Numbered from the stretch's first letter, positions 1 to 13,494 are shown. The stretch: 64,000 nt of DNA from Acidobacteriota bacterium (GCA_019639255.1 JAHBSF010000020.1:1-64000), one strand, 5' to 3'. Numbers and translations: made by a program. The notes: a model not told the origin generated them from the letters alone.

Positions 1-19
1 CGGGGATGCAACCACTCAG

Positions 20-35
20 CCCGGTTAAGACCGGG
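20..35. terminator. Short GC-rich hairpin at the left edge
   Basis: CCCGGT and ACCGGG form a 6-bp stem around a TAAG loop, followed by AATACTTTT on the plus strand. It could end a gene lying left of the window. No coding sequence can be assigned to bases 1-131 otherwise. Confidence 0.35.
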
Positions 36-131
36 AATACTTTTCCATATTCACGGTAACTATTCATCCGAACGATTTGCAACGAATCCGGCGCTGAAAG
101 GCTTCTTTATAAAAACATCGTGAGAACCACA

Positions 132-1025
132 ATGAAATACGGAAAAGTGCTGTTGATGGCCACTGCGGTCGCTGCGCTCGTTTCGGGCTTTTCGGTCTCC
201 GGGCAAAACCGGCCCGCGCAGGATTCGGCGAAAAACGATCCCGACCGCAAAGAATGGATTCAGCTTTTCAACGGCAGGGATCTGGAAGGCTGGAGCGTAA
301 AGATCGCGGGCTACGATCTGAACGACAATTTCGGCAATACCTTCCGCGTGGAAAACGGCGTACTCAAGGCCGCCTACGACAAATACGAACGCTTCGACGA
401 CAAATTCGGGCACATATTCTATAACCGGAAATTTTCGCATTACGTCATAGCCGTCGAGTACCGGTTCACGGGCGAGCAGGCGCGCGGCGGCCCCGACTGG
501 GCGCGGCGCAACAGCGGCGTCATGCTTCATTGCCAGTCGCCCGAGAGCATGGGCCGGGATCAGGACTTCCCGATCTCGATCGAGGTGCAACTGCTCGGCG
601 GCCTCGGACAGGGACCGCGCACTACGGCGAATCTATGCACGCCCGGAACGAACGTGGTTATGGACGGAAAACTCGTCACCACGCACTGCATAAATTCAAC
701 TTCAAAAACCTACGACGGCGATCAGTGGGTGCGCGTCGAGGCCGTAGTTCACGGCAGCGACCGTATAAGCCACGTCGTCGAGGGACAAACCGTGCTCGCT
801 TACGAAAAGCCGCAAATGGGTGGCGGCGCGGTCAGCAACCATCGTCCGGAACTGAAAAAGGATGGCGTGCTGCTTGACGAGGGTTACATATCGTTGCAGG
901 GCGAAAGCCATCCCGTGGAGTTCCGCCGCGTGGAACTGCTCAACCTCGTCGGCTGCACCGATGCGAAAGCGACTAATTACAAGTCCTACTATGTCAAATC
1001 CGACAATACCGCCTGCCGGTATTGA
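132..1025 (+). CDS. Secreted DUF1080 (3-keto-disaccharide hydrolase-type) protein
   Basis: A 297-residue protein. I start it at MKYGKVLL rather than at the GTG four codons earlier because this gives a normal signal peptide (about residues 1-25, ending near VSGQ). The body matches the DUF1080 fold: WIQLFNGRDLEGW near the start and NSGVMLHC and EVQLLGG in the middle, a concanavalin-like beta sandwich. Family members include 3-keto-disaccharide hydrolases and many uncharacterised secreted proteins of Acidobacteriota and Planctomycetota. The substrate here cannot be told. The last 24 residues (GCTDAKATNYKSYYVKSDNT onward) are a Cys-containing tail resembling GCTDPxATNY surface-protein motifs, which is unusual for this family. 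A family A hairpin begins six bases after the stop. Confidence 0.8.
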   Translation: MKYGKVLLMATAVAALVSGFSVSGQNRPAQDSAKNDPDRKEWIQLFNGRDLEGWSVKIAGYDLNDNFGNTFRVENGVLKAAYDKYERFDDKFGHIFYNRKFSHYVIAVEYRFTGEQARGGPDWARRNSGVMLHCQSPESMGRDQDFPISIEVQLLGGLGQGPRTTANLCTPGTNVVMDGKLVTTHCINSTSKTYDGDQWVRVEAVVHGSDRISHVVEGQTVLAYEKPQMGGGAVSNHRPELKKDGVLLDEGYISLQGESHPVEFRRVELLNLVGCTDAKATNYKSYYVKSDNTACRY

Positions 1026-1030
1026 AAACA

Positions 1031-1132
1031 CAGAGAGTACGGAACAAACGGAATGAACTGAACAAAACCGAAAGGAACAAATGGTCATTGTTCCGTATAT
1101 TTCGTTTTATTCCGTTTGTTCCGTACTCTCTG
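1031..1132. repeat. Family A1 palindrome, copy 1
   Basis: An inverted repeat of about 102 bp. The left arm starts CAGAGAGTACGGAACAAACG and the right arm is its near-perfect complement. The cap reads GAGAGTACGG here, with CCGTACTCTC opposite, so the T-to-G/A-to-C departure from the usual GATAACGG is paired on both arms. It follows the DUF1080 gene and could act as its terminator. Confidence 0.85.
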
Positions 1133-1161
1133 TTCCCCTTTCGTTGCCCTCGCGTGTGGAT

Positions 1162-1309
1162 TTAAATCAATCCACAGCAGAATGGTATACACAACGGAGT
1201 CGGCAACTGGGTACGCACGCGCCCTCGCGTGCTTGTATTCGCCGCCGAAAGCACGCGAGGGCGCGTGCGTACCCAGTGATGTGTCCAAATCTTTCGTGGC
1301 CTGATTTAA
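1162..1309 (+). repeat. Family B element, full copy (148 bp)
   Basis: The ends are TTAAATCA and TGATTTAA. The core is a perfect 26-bp hairpin arm, GGGTACGCACGCGCCCTCGC onward, with its complement, flanking a short loop. The same 148-bp unit occurs at 30815-30962 and, inverted, at 35791-35938. It encodes no transposase and resembles a MITE. The left end abuts GTGTGGATT, so the junction reads as a near-palindrome around TTTAAA. Confidence 0.85.
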
Positions 1310-1476
1310 CCTGGATTTCACCCGGGTGTGTTATTACACATTCACCGCCGGATTTCGGTTGAAAGCCGGCCTGGTATTTCCCAAACCGTAAACAAACAAA
1401 CTCTATCGGAAAGGACTCTGCCTGCCGCAGCCGCAAGCGACCCTGGAGCGGCGCATCAGGCAGCGATGCGTTAAGT
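1310..1476. other. Leader region before the nuclease gene
   Basis: About 165 bp between the family B copy and the next start codon. I see no clear -35/-10 pair and no good Shine-Dalgarno sequence before the ATG at 1477. Confidence 0.3.
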
Positions 1477-4400
1477 ATGAGTAAAAATCCGCCGCCTCGC
1501 TCAGCAAACGTGCGACCGCGCGTCGCCGTCATTCCCGTATTGACGCTCCTGCTCATAACCCTTGCGGGTTATTTCATAGCCTCGCCCGCACGCGTGCAGG
1601 CCGTCTCTCCCGACATCGTAATCAGTCAGGTATACGGCGGTGGCGGGAACTCGGGCGCAACCTATACACACGATTTCATCGAACTCTTTAACCGCGGCGC
1701 TGCGGCCGTCTCACTCAGCGGCTGGTCTGTGCAATACGCTTCGGCAACCGGTTCATCCTGGGCAGTGACGTCCCTTACCAACGTTTCATTGCAGCCCGGC
1801 CAGTACTATCTGATTCAGCAGGCGCAGGGCGCCGGCGGCAGTACCGCGCTTCCAACGCCCGATGCTTCGGGATCGACCCAAATGGGCGCAACGGCCGGAA
1901 AAGTCGCCCTGGTTAATGATGCAACGCAGCTTACCGGAACCTGCCCAAGTGGAACGAACATAGTTGATTTTGTCGGTTTCGGTACTACAGCAAACTGCTC
2001 GGAGACCGCTCCAACGCCAGCTCCGTCCAATACAAATGCGGTCCTGCGCGCTGCAAACGGCTGCACCGATACCGACAACAACAGCGCGGATTTCACGTCC
2101 GGTGCTCCGACGCCGCGCAATACCTCCTCGCCGCTCAATCCCTGCACCGGCCCGCCCTCGCTTTCCATTGACGACGTGAGCGTGTTCGAAGGCGACAGCG
2201 GCGCAACCGACGCAATATTCACCATAAGCCTCAGTTCGCCCGCACCCCCGGGCGGCGTTACCTTCAACATCGCAACCGCAGACAACACCGCCACAACCGC
2301 CGACAACGACTACGTTGCAAAGAATCTGACCGGCCAGACCATCCTCCAGGGCCAGCAGACCTACTCCTTCACCGTAACCGTCAACGGCGATACGAACATA
2401 GAACCGAACGAGACGTTTTTCGTCAACGTCACAGGCGTAACGGGCGCCGGGCTCGGCAAAGGGCAGGGAATCGGCACGATCCAGAACGACGACTTCGCCC
2501 CAACCGAGGTCGTAATCAGCCAGGTATACGGCGGCGGGGGCAACGCGGGCGCAACCTATACGCACGATTTCATTGAACTGTTTAACCGCGGCGCTTTTGC
2601 AGTCGACCTCACCGGCTGGTCGGTGCAATACACATCGGCTGCGGGCACAAGCTGGCAGGTGACTGCGTTATCGGGATCGATTGCGCCCGGGGGCTACTAT
2701 CTGGTGCAGCAGGCTGCGGGCGCGGGAGGAACCACCGCGCTTCCGACGCCCGATGCTGCGGGCGGCATCAACATGAGTGCGAGCACGGGCAAAGTCGCCC
2801 TTCGCAATACTGCTGCTGTGCTGTCCGGCGCCTGTCCGGTGGATGCGACCGTAATCGATCTGGTCGGGTTCGGCGCGGCAAACTGCTTTGAGGGTGCTGG
2901 AGCGACCGCCGCGTTAACCAACACGACTGCGGCGCTCAGAAAACGCGGCGGCTGTTTTGATTCCAACAACAACAACGTAGATTTCGCGACCGGCGCTCCG
3001 CTGCCGCGCAACTCCGCGTCTCCCGTCAACGACTGCACGCCGATTGCCCTCACGATCAATCAGATTCAGGGCTCCGGCGCAACCACGCCCTATGCCGGTC
3101 AAACCGTTTCCACCTCCGGCATAGTCACCGCGCGCAAAAATAACGGTTTCTTTCTGCAAACGCCCGATGCAAACGCGGATTCAGATCCCGCTACGTCCGA
3201 AGCGATCTTTATCTTCACTTCGAGCGCACCGCCGGTTGCCGTGGGCGATGCGGCGACCGTCACGGGAACGGCTACGGAATTTTTCAACCTCACACAGCTC
3301 GAAAGCACGCTTCCGGGCGACGTGATGGTCGTTTCGAGCGGGAATCCGCTGCCCGCGCCCGTAGTGCTTACTACTACGATACTCGATCCCGCAGGTCCGC
3401 CCGATCAACTGGAGCGCTTCGAGTGCATGCGCGTGCACGCCGACACGCTCGTTTCCGTCGCTCCGACCAACAATTTCGGGGAAATCTTCACCGTACTTCC
3501 CGGCGTGCCGCGCCCGATGCGCGAACCCGGCATAGGCGCTTCGCTCACGGCGCCGCCCGATCCGACCTCGGGCGTAGTGGATTGCTGCATACCGCGCTGG
3601 GACGAAAATCCCGAACGCATCATGGTAGACACCGACGGACTTGCGGGTTCGACCGTCATTTCCGTTACATCAAATGTTACATTGTCCGGCATCACCGGCC
3701 CGCTCGATTTCACGTTCTCGAATTACAAGGTGCTGCCCGAAACTCCGCCCGCAACGACGGAAAACATCAGCGCCGTTCCCGTACCCCTGCCCGATCCCGA
3801 TGAATTCACCGTCGCGGGTTTCAACATCGAGAACTTCGCCAACAACCCCACACAGCTTCAGAAAGCCTCGCTCGCCATTCGCACCGTGATGCGCTATCCG
3901 GATGTCATAGGCCACATCGAGATTCTGAACCTTCTCACCCTTGAATCGCTCGCCGTACAGGTCAACAACGACGCCGTAGCCGCGGGCGATCCGAATCCGC
4001 ACTATGCCGCATATCTCATTCAAGCTCCCCTGGGCGGCACGCAGAACGTCGGATTCCTCGTCAAAACCTCGCGCGTCGAGGTCGATTCCGTTACGCAGGA
4101 ACGCGGAGAGGAAACCTTCATCAACCCGAATACCGGCCTGCCCGATCCACTCCACGACCGGCCGCCTCTGGTTTTGCATGCAACCGTAGATCCTATGGGC
4201 ATCAATCCGCGTCCTGTCATCATAGTGGTCAATCACCTGCGCTCGTTCATCGACATCGAACTCGTCGAGGGCGCCGGCCCGCGCGTGCGCGCCAAGCGCA
4301 CCAAACAGGCCGAATCGCTCGCCGGACTGCTCCAGGAACTGCAAAGCGCCAACCCCTCGACGGCCATCATATCGATAGGCGATTACAACGCCTTCGAGTT

Positions 4401-5460
4401 CAATGACGGCTACACGGACCCGATTTCCATAATCAAGGGAATGCCCACGCCGGACGATCAGGTTGTGGTCGATGAAAGCCCGGATCTGGTAGACCCGGAT
4501 TTCGTGAATCTGACGGATCTGCTGCCGGCCGAGGAGCGCTATACGTTCATCTTCGAGGGCACGCCGCAGGCGCTCGATCACGTGTTGGTCAATACGACGG
4601 CGTATTCGTATTTCCAGCGTTATGCGATTGCGCGAAACAACGCCGACTTTCCCGTCTTGCCCTCAACGCTGTTTTCGGGGGACGTCACAAGGCCCGAGCG
4701 CAATTCGGATCACGATATGCCCGTAGCGTATTTCCGCTTCCCGCCTCCGTCGGCCGACCTGGTCGTTACAAAGGCAGTTTCATCCGGCGCAGTAGCGCGC
4801 GGATCGAACGTTACATATACCGTCACGGTCAAAAACGAAGGGCCGTCTCCGGCGCAGAACGTAGTAATAACCGACAATCTGCCGGCCGGAGTGACTTTCG
4901 TATCCTGCAGCGCTACGGGCGCCGGAGCGTGCAACGGAACGGGCAACAACAGAACTGTTTCTTACACCACTCTTGCGGCCGGAGCGTCGCAAACCGTAAC
5001 GCTGGTTGCGATGGTCGATTGCGCTGCTTCCGGAGGCCAGCTCATCAAGAACACCGCAGCCGTGAACTCTGCTACAGCAGATCCGGATGAAGACAACGAC
5101 GCACAAGCCGCATCATTCACTGTAGAGGATCCGGCGCCCGTGATTTCCGGAGAGTCTGTAGATAAGCCGGTGCTCGGTCCGCCGAATCACAAGATGGTGG
5201 ATGTAACGGTGAGTTACAGTGCAGTAGACGAGTGCGGCCCGGTCGCTACCTCGCTGTCGGTTGCGAGCAATGAACCCGTAAACGGGCTCGGCGACGGCGA
5301 CACCGCGCCCGATTGGGAAGTTGTAAGTCCGAATCTGGTGCGTTTACGCGCTGAACGTTCGGGCCTCGGCAACGGACGCATCTACACAATCACGATCACT
5401 GCGGTTGACGCGGGCGGCAACGCGTCGACCAAAACGGTGACTGTAACGGTGCCGAAGTAG
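1477..5460 (+). CDS. Large secreted lamin-tail / Calx-beta / endonuclease-exonuclease-phosphatase protein
   Basis: A 1327-residue protein with an N-terminal membrane-spanning signal (about 18-42, VIPVLTLLLITLAGYFIASP). Domains in order: lamin-tail domain (about 46-220, IVISQVYGGGGNSG), Calx-beta domain (about 228-335), a second, closely similar lamin-tail domain (about 345-520), an OB-like region, an endonuclease/exonuclease/phosphatase domain (about 770-1085) and a DUF11 repeat (about 1095-1210) before a final Ig-like part. The order resembles extracellular nucleases of the ExeM/NucH type. The nuclease domain keeps NIENF, GDYNAFE and SDHDMPVAYF, but the usual QEVEN segment reads HIEILN. Likely an extracellular or surface nuclease that scavenges phosphate or nucleotides; activity is inferred. 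The duplicated lamin-tail units suggest internal tandem duplication. Confidence 0.8.
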   Translation: MSKNPPPRSANVRPRVAVIPVLTLLLITLAGYFIASPARVQAVSPDIVISQVYGGGGNSGATYTHDFIELFNRGAAAVSLSGWSVQYASATGSSWAVTSLTNVSLQPGQYYLIQQAQGAGGSTALPTPDASGSTQMGATAGKVALVNDATQLTGTCPSGTNIVDFVGFGTTANCSETAPTPAPSNTNAVLRAANGCTDTDNNSADFTSGAPTPRNTSSPLNPCTGPPSLSIDDVSVFEGDSGATDAIFTISLSSPAPPGGVTFNIATADNTATTADNDYVAKNLTGQTILQGQQTYSFTVTVNGDTNIEPNETFFVNVTGVTGAGLGKGQGIGTIQNDDFAPTEVVISQVYGGGGNAGATYTHDFIELFNRGAFAVDLTGWSVQYTSAAGTSWQVTALSGSIAPGGYYLVQQAAGAGGTTALPTPDAAGGINMSASTGKVALRNTAAVLSGACPVDATVIDLVGFGAANCFEGAGATAALTNTTAALRKRGGCFDSNNNNVDFATGAPLPRNSASPVNDCTPIALTINQIQGSGATTPYAGQTVSTSGIVTARKNNGFFLQTPDANADSDPATSEAIFIFTSSAPPVAVGDAATVTGTATEFFNLTQLESTLPGDVMVVSSGNPLPAPVVLTTTILDPAGPPDQLERFECMRVHADTLVSVAPTNNFGEIFTVLPGVPRPMREPGIGASLTAPPDPTSGVVDCCIPRWDENPERIMVDTDGLAGSTVISVTSNVTLSGITGPLDFTFSNYKVLPETPPATTENISAVPVPLPDPDEFTVAGFNIENFANNPTQLQKASLAIRTVMRYPDVIGHIEILNLLTLESLAVQVNNDAVAAGDPNPHYAAYLIQAPLGGTQNVGFLVKTSRVEVDSVTQERGEETFINPNTGLPDPLHDRPPLVLHATVDPMGINPRPVIIVVNHLRSFIDIELVEGAGPRVRAKRTKQAESLAGLLQELQSANPSTAIISIGDYNAFEFNDGYTDPISIIKGMPTPDDQVVVDESPDLVDPDFVNLTDLLPAEERYTFIFEGTPQALDHVLVNTTAYSYFQRYAIARNNADFPVLPSTLFSGDVTRPERNSDHDMPVAYFRFPPPSADLVVTKAVSSGAVARGSNVTYTVTVKNEGPSPAQNVVITDNLPAGVTFVSCSATGAGACNGTGNNRTVSYTTLAAGASQTVTLVAMVDCAASGGQLIKNTAAVNSATADPDEDNDAQAASFTVEDPAPVISGESVDKPVLGPPNHKMVDVTVSYSAVDECGPVATSLSVASNEPVNGLGDGDTAPDWEVVSPNLVRLRAERSGLGNGRIYTITITAVDAGGNASTKTVTVTVPK

Positions 5461-5466
5461 GTAAAA

Positions 5467-5546
5467 ACCGCGGAAGAATGCGGAAAGAAAGACGCGGAAG
5501 GCGCGGAAAAAAACCGTCAGGTTTCTTTCCGCGCTTTCCGCAAAAT
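5467..5546. repeat. Family A2 palindrome (GCGGAA type)
   Basis: It starts a few bases after the nuclease stop. The left arm carries ACCGCGGAAGAAT and further GCGGAANNN modules; the right arm has CTTTCCGCGCTTTCCGC. Arms are imperfect. It is the first of two hairpins stacked in this convergent junction. Confidence 0.7.
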
Positions 5547-5570
5547 TCTTTGCCATATCGTGTGGTCTGA

Positions 5571-5742
5571 TTTAAATCAAACCACACGACATTGGGGCAA
5601 AAAAGAGAGATAACGGAACAAACGAAATAAGACGAAAATTACGAAAAAGTTGAATATTTCCGTAGTTTTCGTCTTATTTCGTTTGTTCCGTTATCTCTCT
5701 TCAGGTTCACGCTTTGTACCATTCTGCTGTGGATTGATTTAA
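5571..5742. repeat. Composite element: family B ends around a family A1 core
   Basis: The left end TTTAAATCAAACCACACGAC and the right end GTACCATTCTGCTGTGGATT followed by GATTTAA match the two outer ends of family B. The B hairpin core is absent and an A1 hairpin (5603-5701) stands in its place. Just left of it, GTGGTCTGATTTAAATCAAA forms an end-to-end palindrome, as if two B ends met. The right end supplies the TAA stop of the minus-strand gene at 5739. Confidence 0.75.
5603..5701. repeat. Family A1 palindrome, copy 2
   Basis: AAGAGAGATAACGG at the left and CCGTTATCTCTCTT at the right bound arms of about 35 bp. Modules are ACGGAACAA, ACGAAATAAG and ACGAAAATT. The apical loop contains AGTTGAATATT, a loop word shared with copies at 22749, 46230 and 51428. 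Confidence 0.85.
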
Positions 5743-6281
5743 GCGGCAGCCAGGGTGACTTTCGGGAAGTCCACCACGGTTTGCGCCACATGGTTGAAAT
5801 AGTTGGTGAAGATGTTGAGCGCGACATGGGCGACGATCTCGGTGATTTCGCCATCGCTATAGCCCGCCTCACGAACAGCCTGCACTTCGCTGTCCAATAC
5901 CTCGCCGCGCTTGACGACGATCTGATGAGCAAACTTCAAGGCCGCATCCGTCCTGGCGTTACTCGCAGTCGCGCGACGACTGGCTACGAGTTCGTTTTCG
6001 TCGAGGCCGACCATTTTGCCGATGGCTGTATGCGCCGACAGGCAGTATTCGCAACTGTTGGCATCCGCGACGGTGAGCGCAATTTGTTCGCGCAATTTCG
6101 CGCTGAGCAACCCGCCGCCGAGCGCGCCGCTGAAATTCAGATATCCTTCGAGCGCCGCCGGTGAGTTGGCGAACGTGCGCATCAGGTTCGGAACCATTCC
6201 GATTTTGGCCTTCACGCCGTCGAGCAGCTCTTTGGCCTTGCCCGTCGCTTCCTTAGGGTCTATCGCCTTTAGTCTTTGCAT
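5739..6281 (-). CDS. Carboxymuconolactone decarboxylase / AhpD-like protein
   Basis: A 180-residue protein of the CMD/AhpD family. The start at MQRLKAID is chosen because AGGAG lies about 8 nt upstream; an ATG eight codons earlier has no such site. The redox motif EQIALTVADANSCEYCLSAH (ExxxxxxxxxxxCxxCxxxH) is intact, as in peroxidase-type AhpD proteins, and PNLMRTFANSP is typical of the N-terminal part. It probably acts on peroxides or lactones in the cytoplasm. It is transcribed divergently from the sigma54 activator gene at 6530, which likely controls it. Its stop codon comes from the family B end downstream. Confidence 0.85.
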   Translation of the reverse strand: MQRLKAIDPKEATGKAKELLDGVKAKIGMVPNLMRTFANSPAALEGYLNFSGALGGGLLSAKLREQIALTVADANSCEYCLSAHTAIGKMVGLDENELVASRRATASNARTDAALKFAHQIVVKRGEVLDSEVQAVREAGYSDGEITEIVAHVALNIFTNYFNHVAQTVVDFPKVTLAAA

Positions 6282-6384
6282 TTCGTTTCTCCTGTTTGAT
6301 TCCACTCATGATGACAACCTCACTCTCAGCCTTATCCGGCGCTTCGCCCGCTGATAAACCGTGTTGCCTTGCAACCTGTTCCAG

Positions 6385-6402
6385 CGCATTTGCTGTGCCG
6401 GC
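6385..6402 (-). promoter_or_regulatory. Candidate sigma54 (-24/-12) promoter for the AhpD-like gene
   Basis: On the minus strand the sequence reads CCGGCACAGCAAATGCGC: GG and GC spaced by ten bases, close to the TGGCAC-N5-TTGC consensus. It lies about 100 bp before the AhpD-like start, and the divergent gene encodes a sigma54 activator. Confidence 0.55.
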
Positions 6403-6474
6403 AATCAAGAACCTCCTCATCTATGTGTGAACAAAGCAGTTAGCCTGATTTGCAGTTTTTTTATGGGGCGCGAT

Positions 6475-6494
6475 ATTTCGTTATGCAACGAAAT
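6475..6494. promoter_or_regulatory. Inverted repeat, candidate activator-binding site 1
   Basis: ATTTCGTT-ATGC-AACGAAAT, perfect 8-bp arms. It lies between the divergent genes, 75-90 bp upstream of the -24/-12 promoter, a usual place for an enhancer site. Confidence 0.5.
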
Positions 6495-6508
6495 CCGCTG
6501 TTCGCGGT

Positions 6509-6522
6509 CACGAAAGTTCGTG
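6509..6522. promoter_or_regulatory. Inverted repeat, candidate activator-binding site 2
   Basis: CACGAA-AG-TTCGTG, perfect 6-bp arms ending eight bases before the activator start codon. It shares the TTCG/CGAA half-site with site 1, so both may bind the same protein and give autoregulation. Confidence 0.45.
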
Positions 6523-6529
6523 TAGAGTT

Positions 6530-8143
6530 ATGAATATGAAGCTGGAGTCCTTACAAGCCGTATCGTTGGGGATTGCGGAAGAGCTTTCGGTAGAGATCGT
6601 GCTGAAAAGAATTGTCGAAGGATTGGTAGCGCAGCCGGGCGTAGCGTTGGCGCGTTTATGGCTGAGGGGGCCGGGCGATATTTGCGCGAAATGTCCGATG
6701 CGACTGGAGTGTCCGGATCAACGCGAATGTTTGCATTTGATGGCAAGCGCCGGGAAGCCGACGAAAATCATCGTCGAGGACTGGTCGCGGCTGGATGGCG
6801 ACTTCCGTCGTTTTCCGTTCAATGTACGAAAGATCGGCAAAATCGGTGCGACGGGTGAACCGTTGTTATTGACGAATCTGCGTGCGGAAAGCGATTGGAT
6901 TGCGCGCCCGCATTGGGCTGAGCGCGAAGGGCTGCAATCGTTTGCCGGACAGCCGTTGATTTTTCGCGGAGAAGTTTTGGGGGTGCTGGCAATCTTCAGT
7001 CGCCGGATGATTGCCATTGATGAATTCGCCTGGTTGCGTATGTTCGCTGATCACGCGGCGGTTGCCATCGCCAACAGCCGCGCCTTTGCGGAGATCGAAC
7101 AACTACGCGAACGACTGCGGCTTGAAAATGCTTACCTGCGTGAGGAAGTCAAACAGGAGCGCAGTTTCGGCGACATCGTGGGCGAGAGCGCAGCGTTCAA
7201 AAAGGTGCTTGAACAAATCGCACTGGTTGCGCAAAGCGAAGCCAACGTACTCATACTCGGCGAATCGGGCACGGGCAAGGAGTTGATTGCACGCGCCATT
7301 CACGAACGCAGCCAACGCGCCGCCGGGCCGCTGGTCAAGGTCAATTGCGCATCGATCCCGCGCGAGTTGTTCGAGAGCGAATTTTTCGGTCACGTGCGCG
7401 GCGCGTTCACGGGTGCGATTCGAGACCGCGTAGGGCGCTTTCAACTGGCCGATGGCGGCACGCTCTTTCTCGATGAAGTCGGCGAAATCCCGCTGGATTT
7501 GCAAAGCAAGCTGCTGCGCGTGCTGCAGGAGGGTGCATTTGAGCGCGTCGGGGAAGAGAAAACGCGGCGCACGAATGTGCGCATCCTCGCCGCCACCAAC
7601 CGCGATTTGCGTCGTGGGATCGAAGCCGGGCTGTTTCGACAGGATCTGTTTTTCCGTCTGAGCGTTTTTCCCATCGAATTGCCGCCGCTGCGGGAACGCC
7701 GCGAAGATATTCCGCTGCTGGTGCGGCATTTCATTCAGGAAGCCCGCAGGCAGGCGCGTTGCGGCAGGTTGCAGGTGTCGGATGAACAGATGGCTGCATT
7801 GACGGGCTATCACTGGCCCGGCAACGTGCGCGAACTGCAAAACGTCATCGAACGCGCGATGATTCTCTCGCGTTGCGGCGCGCAACCGCTGAAATTCGAT
7901 TTGATACTGCCGGAGGCTGAACCTGCACCCGCCAGGCAGCCAACAAACGAGCCGCCCGCAGCCGCCGCATTTGTGACGCAGTCGGAATGGAAAGCGCAGG
8001 AACGCGCCAATTTGCTGGCTGCGCTGGAAGCCGCGAACTGGAAAATTTACGGCTCGGGCGGCGCGGCTCGGTTGCTGGGGATGAAGGCGACAACGCTAGC
8101 GTCGCGCTTGCAATCTCTGGGCATCAAGAAAATGCGCGGCTGA
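6530..8143 (+). CDS. GAF-domain sigma54-dependent (NtrC-family) transcriptional activator
   Basis: A 537-residue enhancer-binding protein. The N-terminal GAF domain (about 1-185) contains a four-cysteine cluster, [16 protein letters not shown], which could bind metal or an Fe-S centre. The AAA+ domain (about 210-445) has Walker A GESGTGKE, the sigma54-contact loop GAFTGA, and [20 protein letters not shown]. The C-terminus (about 490-537) is a Fis-type helix-turn-helix. It is expected to activate sigma54 promoters in response to a signal sensed by the GAF domain; the cysteines suggest oxidants, NO or metal. The divergent AhpD-like gene with a -24/-12 promoter is the likeliest target. A second ATG two codons in is also possible. 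Confidence 0.9.
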   Translation: MNMKLESLQAVSLGIAEELSVEIVLKRIVEGLVAQPGVALARLWLRGPGDICAKCPMRLECPDQRECLHLMASAGKPTKIIVEDWSRLDGDFRRFPFNVRKIGKIGATGEPLLLTNLRAESDWIARPHWAEREGLQSFAGQPLIFRGEVLGVLAIFSRRMIAIDEFAWLRMFADHAAVAIANSRAFAEIEQLRERLRLENAYLREEVKQERSFGDIVGESAAFKKVLEQIALVAQSEANVLILGESGTGKELIARAIHERSQRAAGPLVKVNCASIPRELFESEFFGHVRGAFTGAIRDRVGRFQLADGGTLFLDEVGEIPLDLQSKLLRVLQEGAFERVGEEKTRRTNVRILAATNRDLRRGIEAGLFRQDLFFRLSVFPIELPPLRERREDIPLLVRHFIQEARRQARCGRLQVSDEQMAALTGYHWPGNVRELQNVIERAMILSRCGAQPLKFDLILPEAEPAPARQPTNEPPAAAAFVTQSEWKAQERANLLAALEAANWKIYGSGGAARLLGMKATTLASRLQSLGIKKMRG

Positions 8144-8188
8144 AATATTCACCTTTTCCGTAGTTTTCGTCTATTTTCGTTTGTTCCG

Positions 8189-8199
<11 letters not shown>
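8144..8199. repeat. Half copy of a family A1 palindrome
   Basis: Only the right arm is present: AATATTCA loop sequence, then CCGTAGTTTTCGTCTATTTT and on to CCGTTATCTCTTCTT. The left arm is missing; the sequence starts directly at the stop of the activator gene. The TTATCTC segment encodes, on the minus strand, the last codons and TAA stop of the glutamate synthase gene. Confidence 0.75.
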
Positions 8200-13021
<4,822 letters not shown>

Positions 13022-13066
13022 AGTCGTATCTTTTTATCAGCAATCCTTATCAGCAATCCCCGGGTT

Positions 13067-13173
13067 AGAAAGAAAGAGAGATAACGGAACAGACGGAAAT
13101 GTACGGAACAAACGAAAAGTTTGAGCATTTTCGTGATTTCCGCCTGTTTTCGTTTGTTCCGCAGTTTTTCTTC
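13067..13173. repeat. Family A1 palindrome, copy 3
   Basis: The left arm AAAGAGAGATAACGGAACAG pairs with a diverged right arm ending GTTTGTTCCGCAGTTTTTCTT. It lies in the leader of gltB, 45 bp before its start. A short direct repeat ATCAGCAATCC (twice, 13037-13058) sits between the two. Confidence 0.7.
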
Positions 13174-13175
13174 AG

Positions 13176-13220
13176 AAAATCCAACGCCCCAGCGGGATCT
13201 TGACTTCCTCGCTGGGGCGT
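13176..13220 (-). terminator. Intrinsic terminator of a minus-strand transcript
   Basis: A perfect 11-bp GC-rich stem (ACGCCCCAGCG, 13184-13194, with CGCTGGGGCGT, 13210-13220) followed on the minus strand by GGATTTTCT. It would end a transcript coming from the right, before gltB. Confidence 0.55.
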
Positions 13221-13458
13221 CGGTGGCCGCTTGCTGCCTCGGCGCTTCACCTTCTGCCGCCCGCGAGTCGAATAAGCTTCGAGGCCCGTACCGCGACACT
13301 CAAACCCGCAATGGCTCGAGCCGCTGCCGGATTTAATGCCTGCATAGTCGCCGAAATGTTTGCGTCACGGGACAACATCTGCCTGCTCACTACCTTACGT
13401 GTCCGATCTCGCACTTGCTAGCCCAGGTGGATTGTCGCAATTGCCGTCTATCTTGGGT
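13176..13458 (-). ncRNA. Candidate small RNA or short-ORF transcript upstream of gltB
   Basis: About 280 bases bounded by a promoter-like pair (13465-13494) and a strong terminator (13184-13220). It matches no RNA family I recognise; tmRNA, RNase P, SRP and 6S hallmarks are absent. It contains a 43-codon minus-strand ORF (13247-13378, MLSRDANISATMQ...) that is Ala-rich and ends in basic residues, but has only a weak ribosome-binding site (GCAGGCAG next to the ATG). Either an RNA regulator or a small peptide gene is possible. Confidence 0.35.
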
Positions 13459-13464
13459 CCCCGA

Positions 13465-13494
13465 AAGATACGACCTCGCATTGGTTTTGTCCAA
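13465..13494 (-). promoter_or_regulatory. Promoter-like pair for the candidate small RNA
   Basis: On the minus strand TTGGAC (13489-13494) and TATCTT (13465-13470) are separated by 18 bp. Confidence 0.4.

Noticed and set aside
13176-13458. tmRNA, RNase P RNA, SRP RNA or 6S RNA upstream of gltB
   Set aside because: None of the diagnostic sequences (tag region, GAGGAAAGTCC, GGAAGGAAGCAGCC) is present on either strand.
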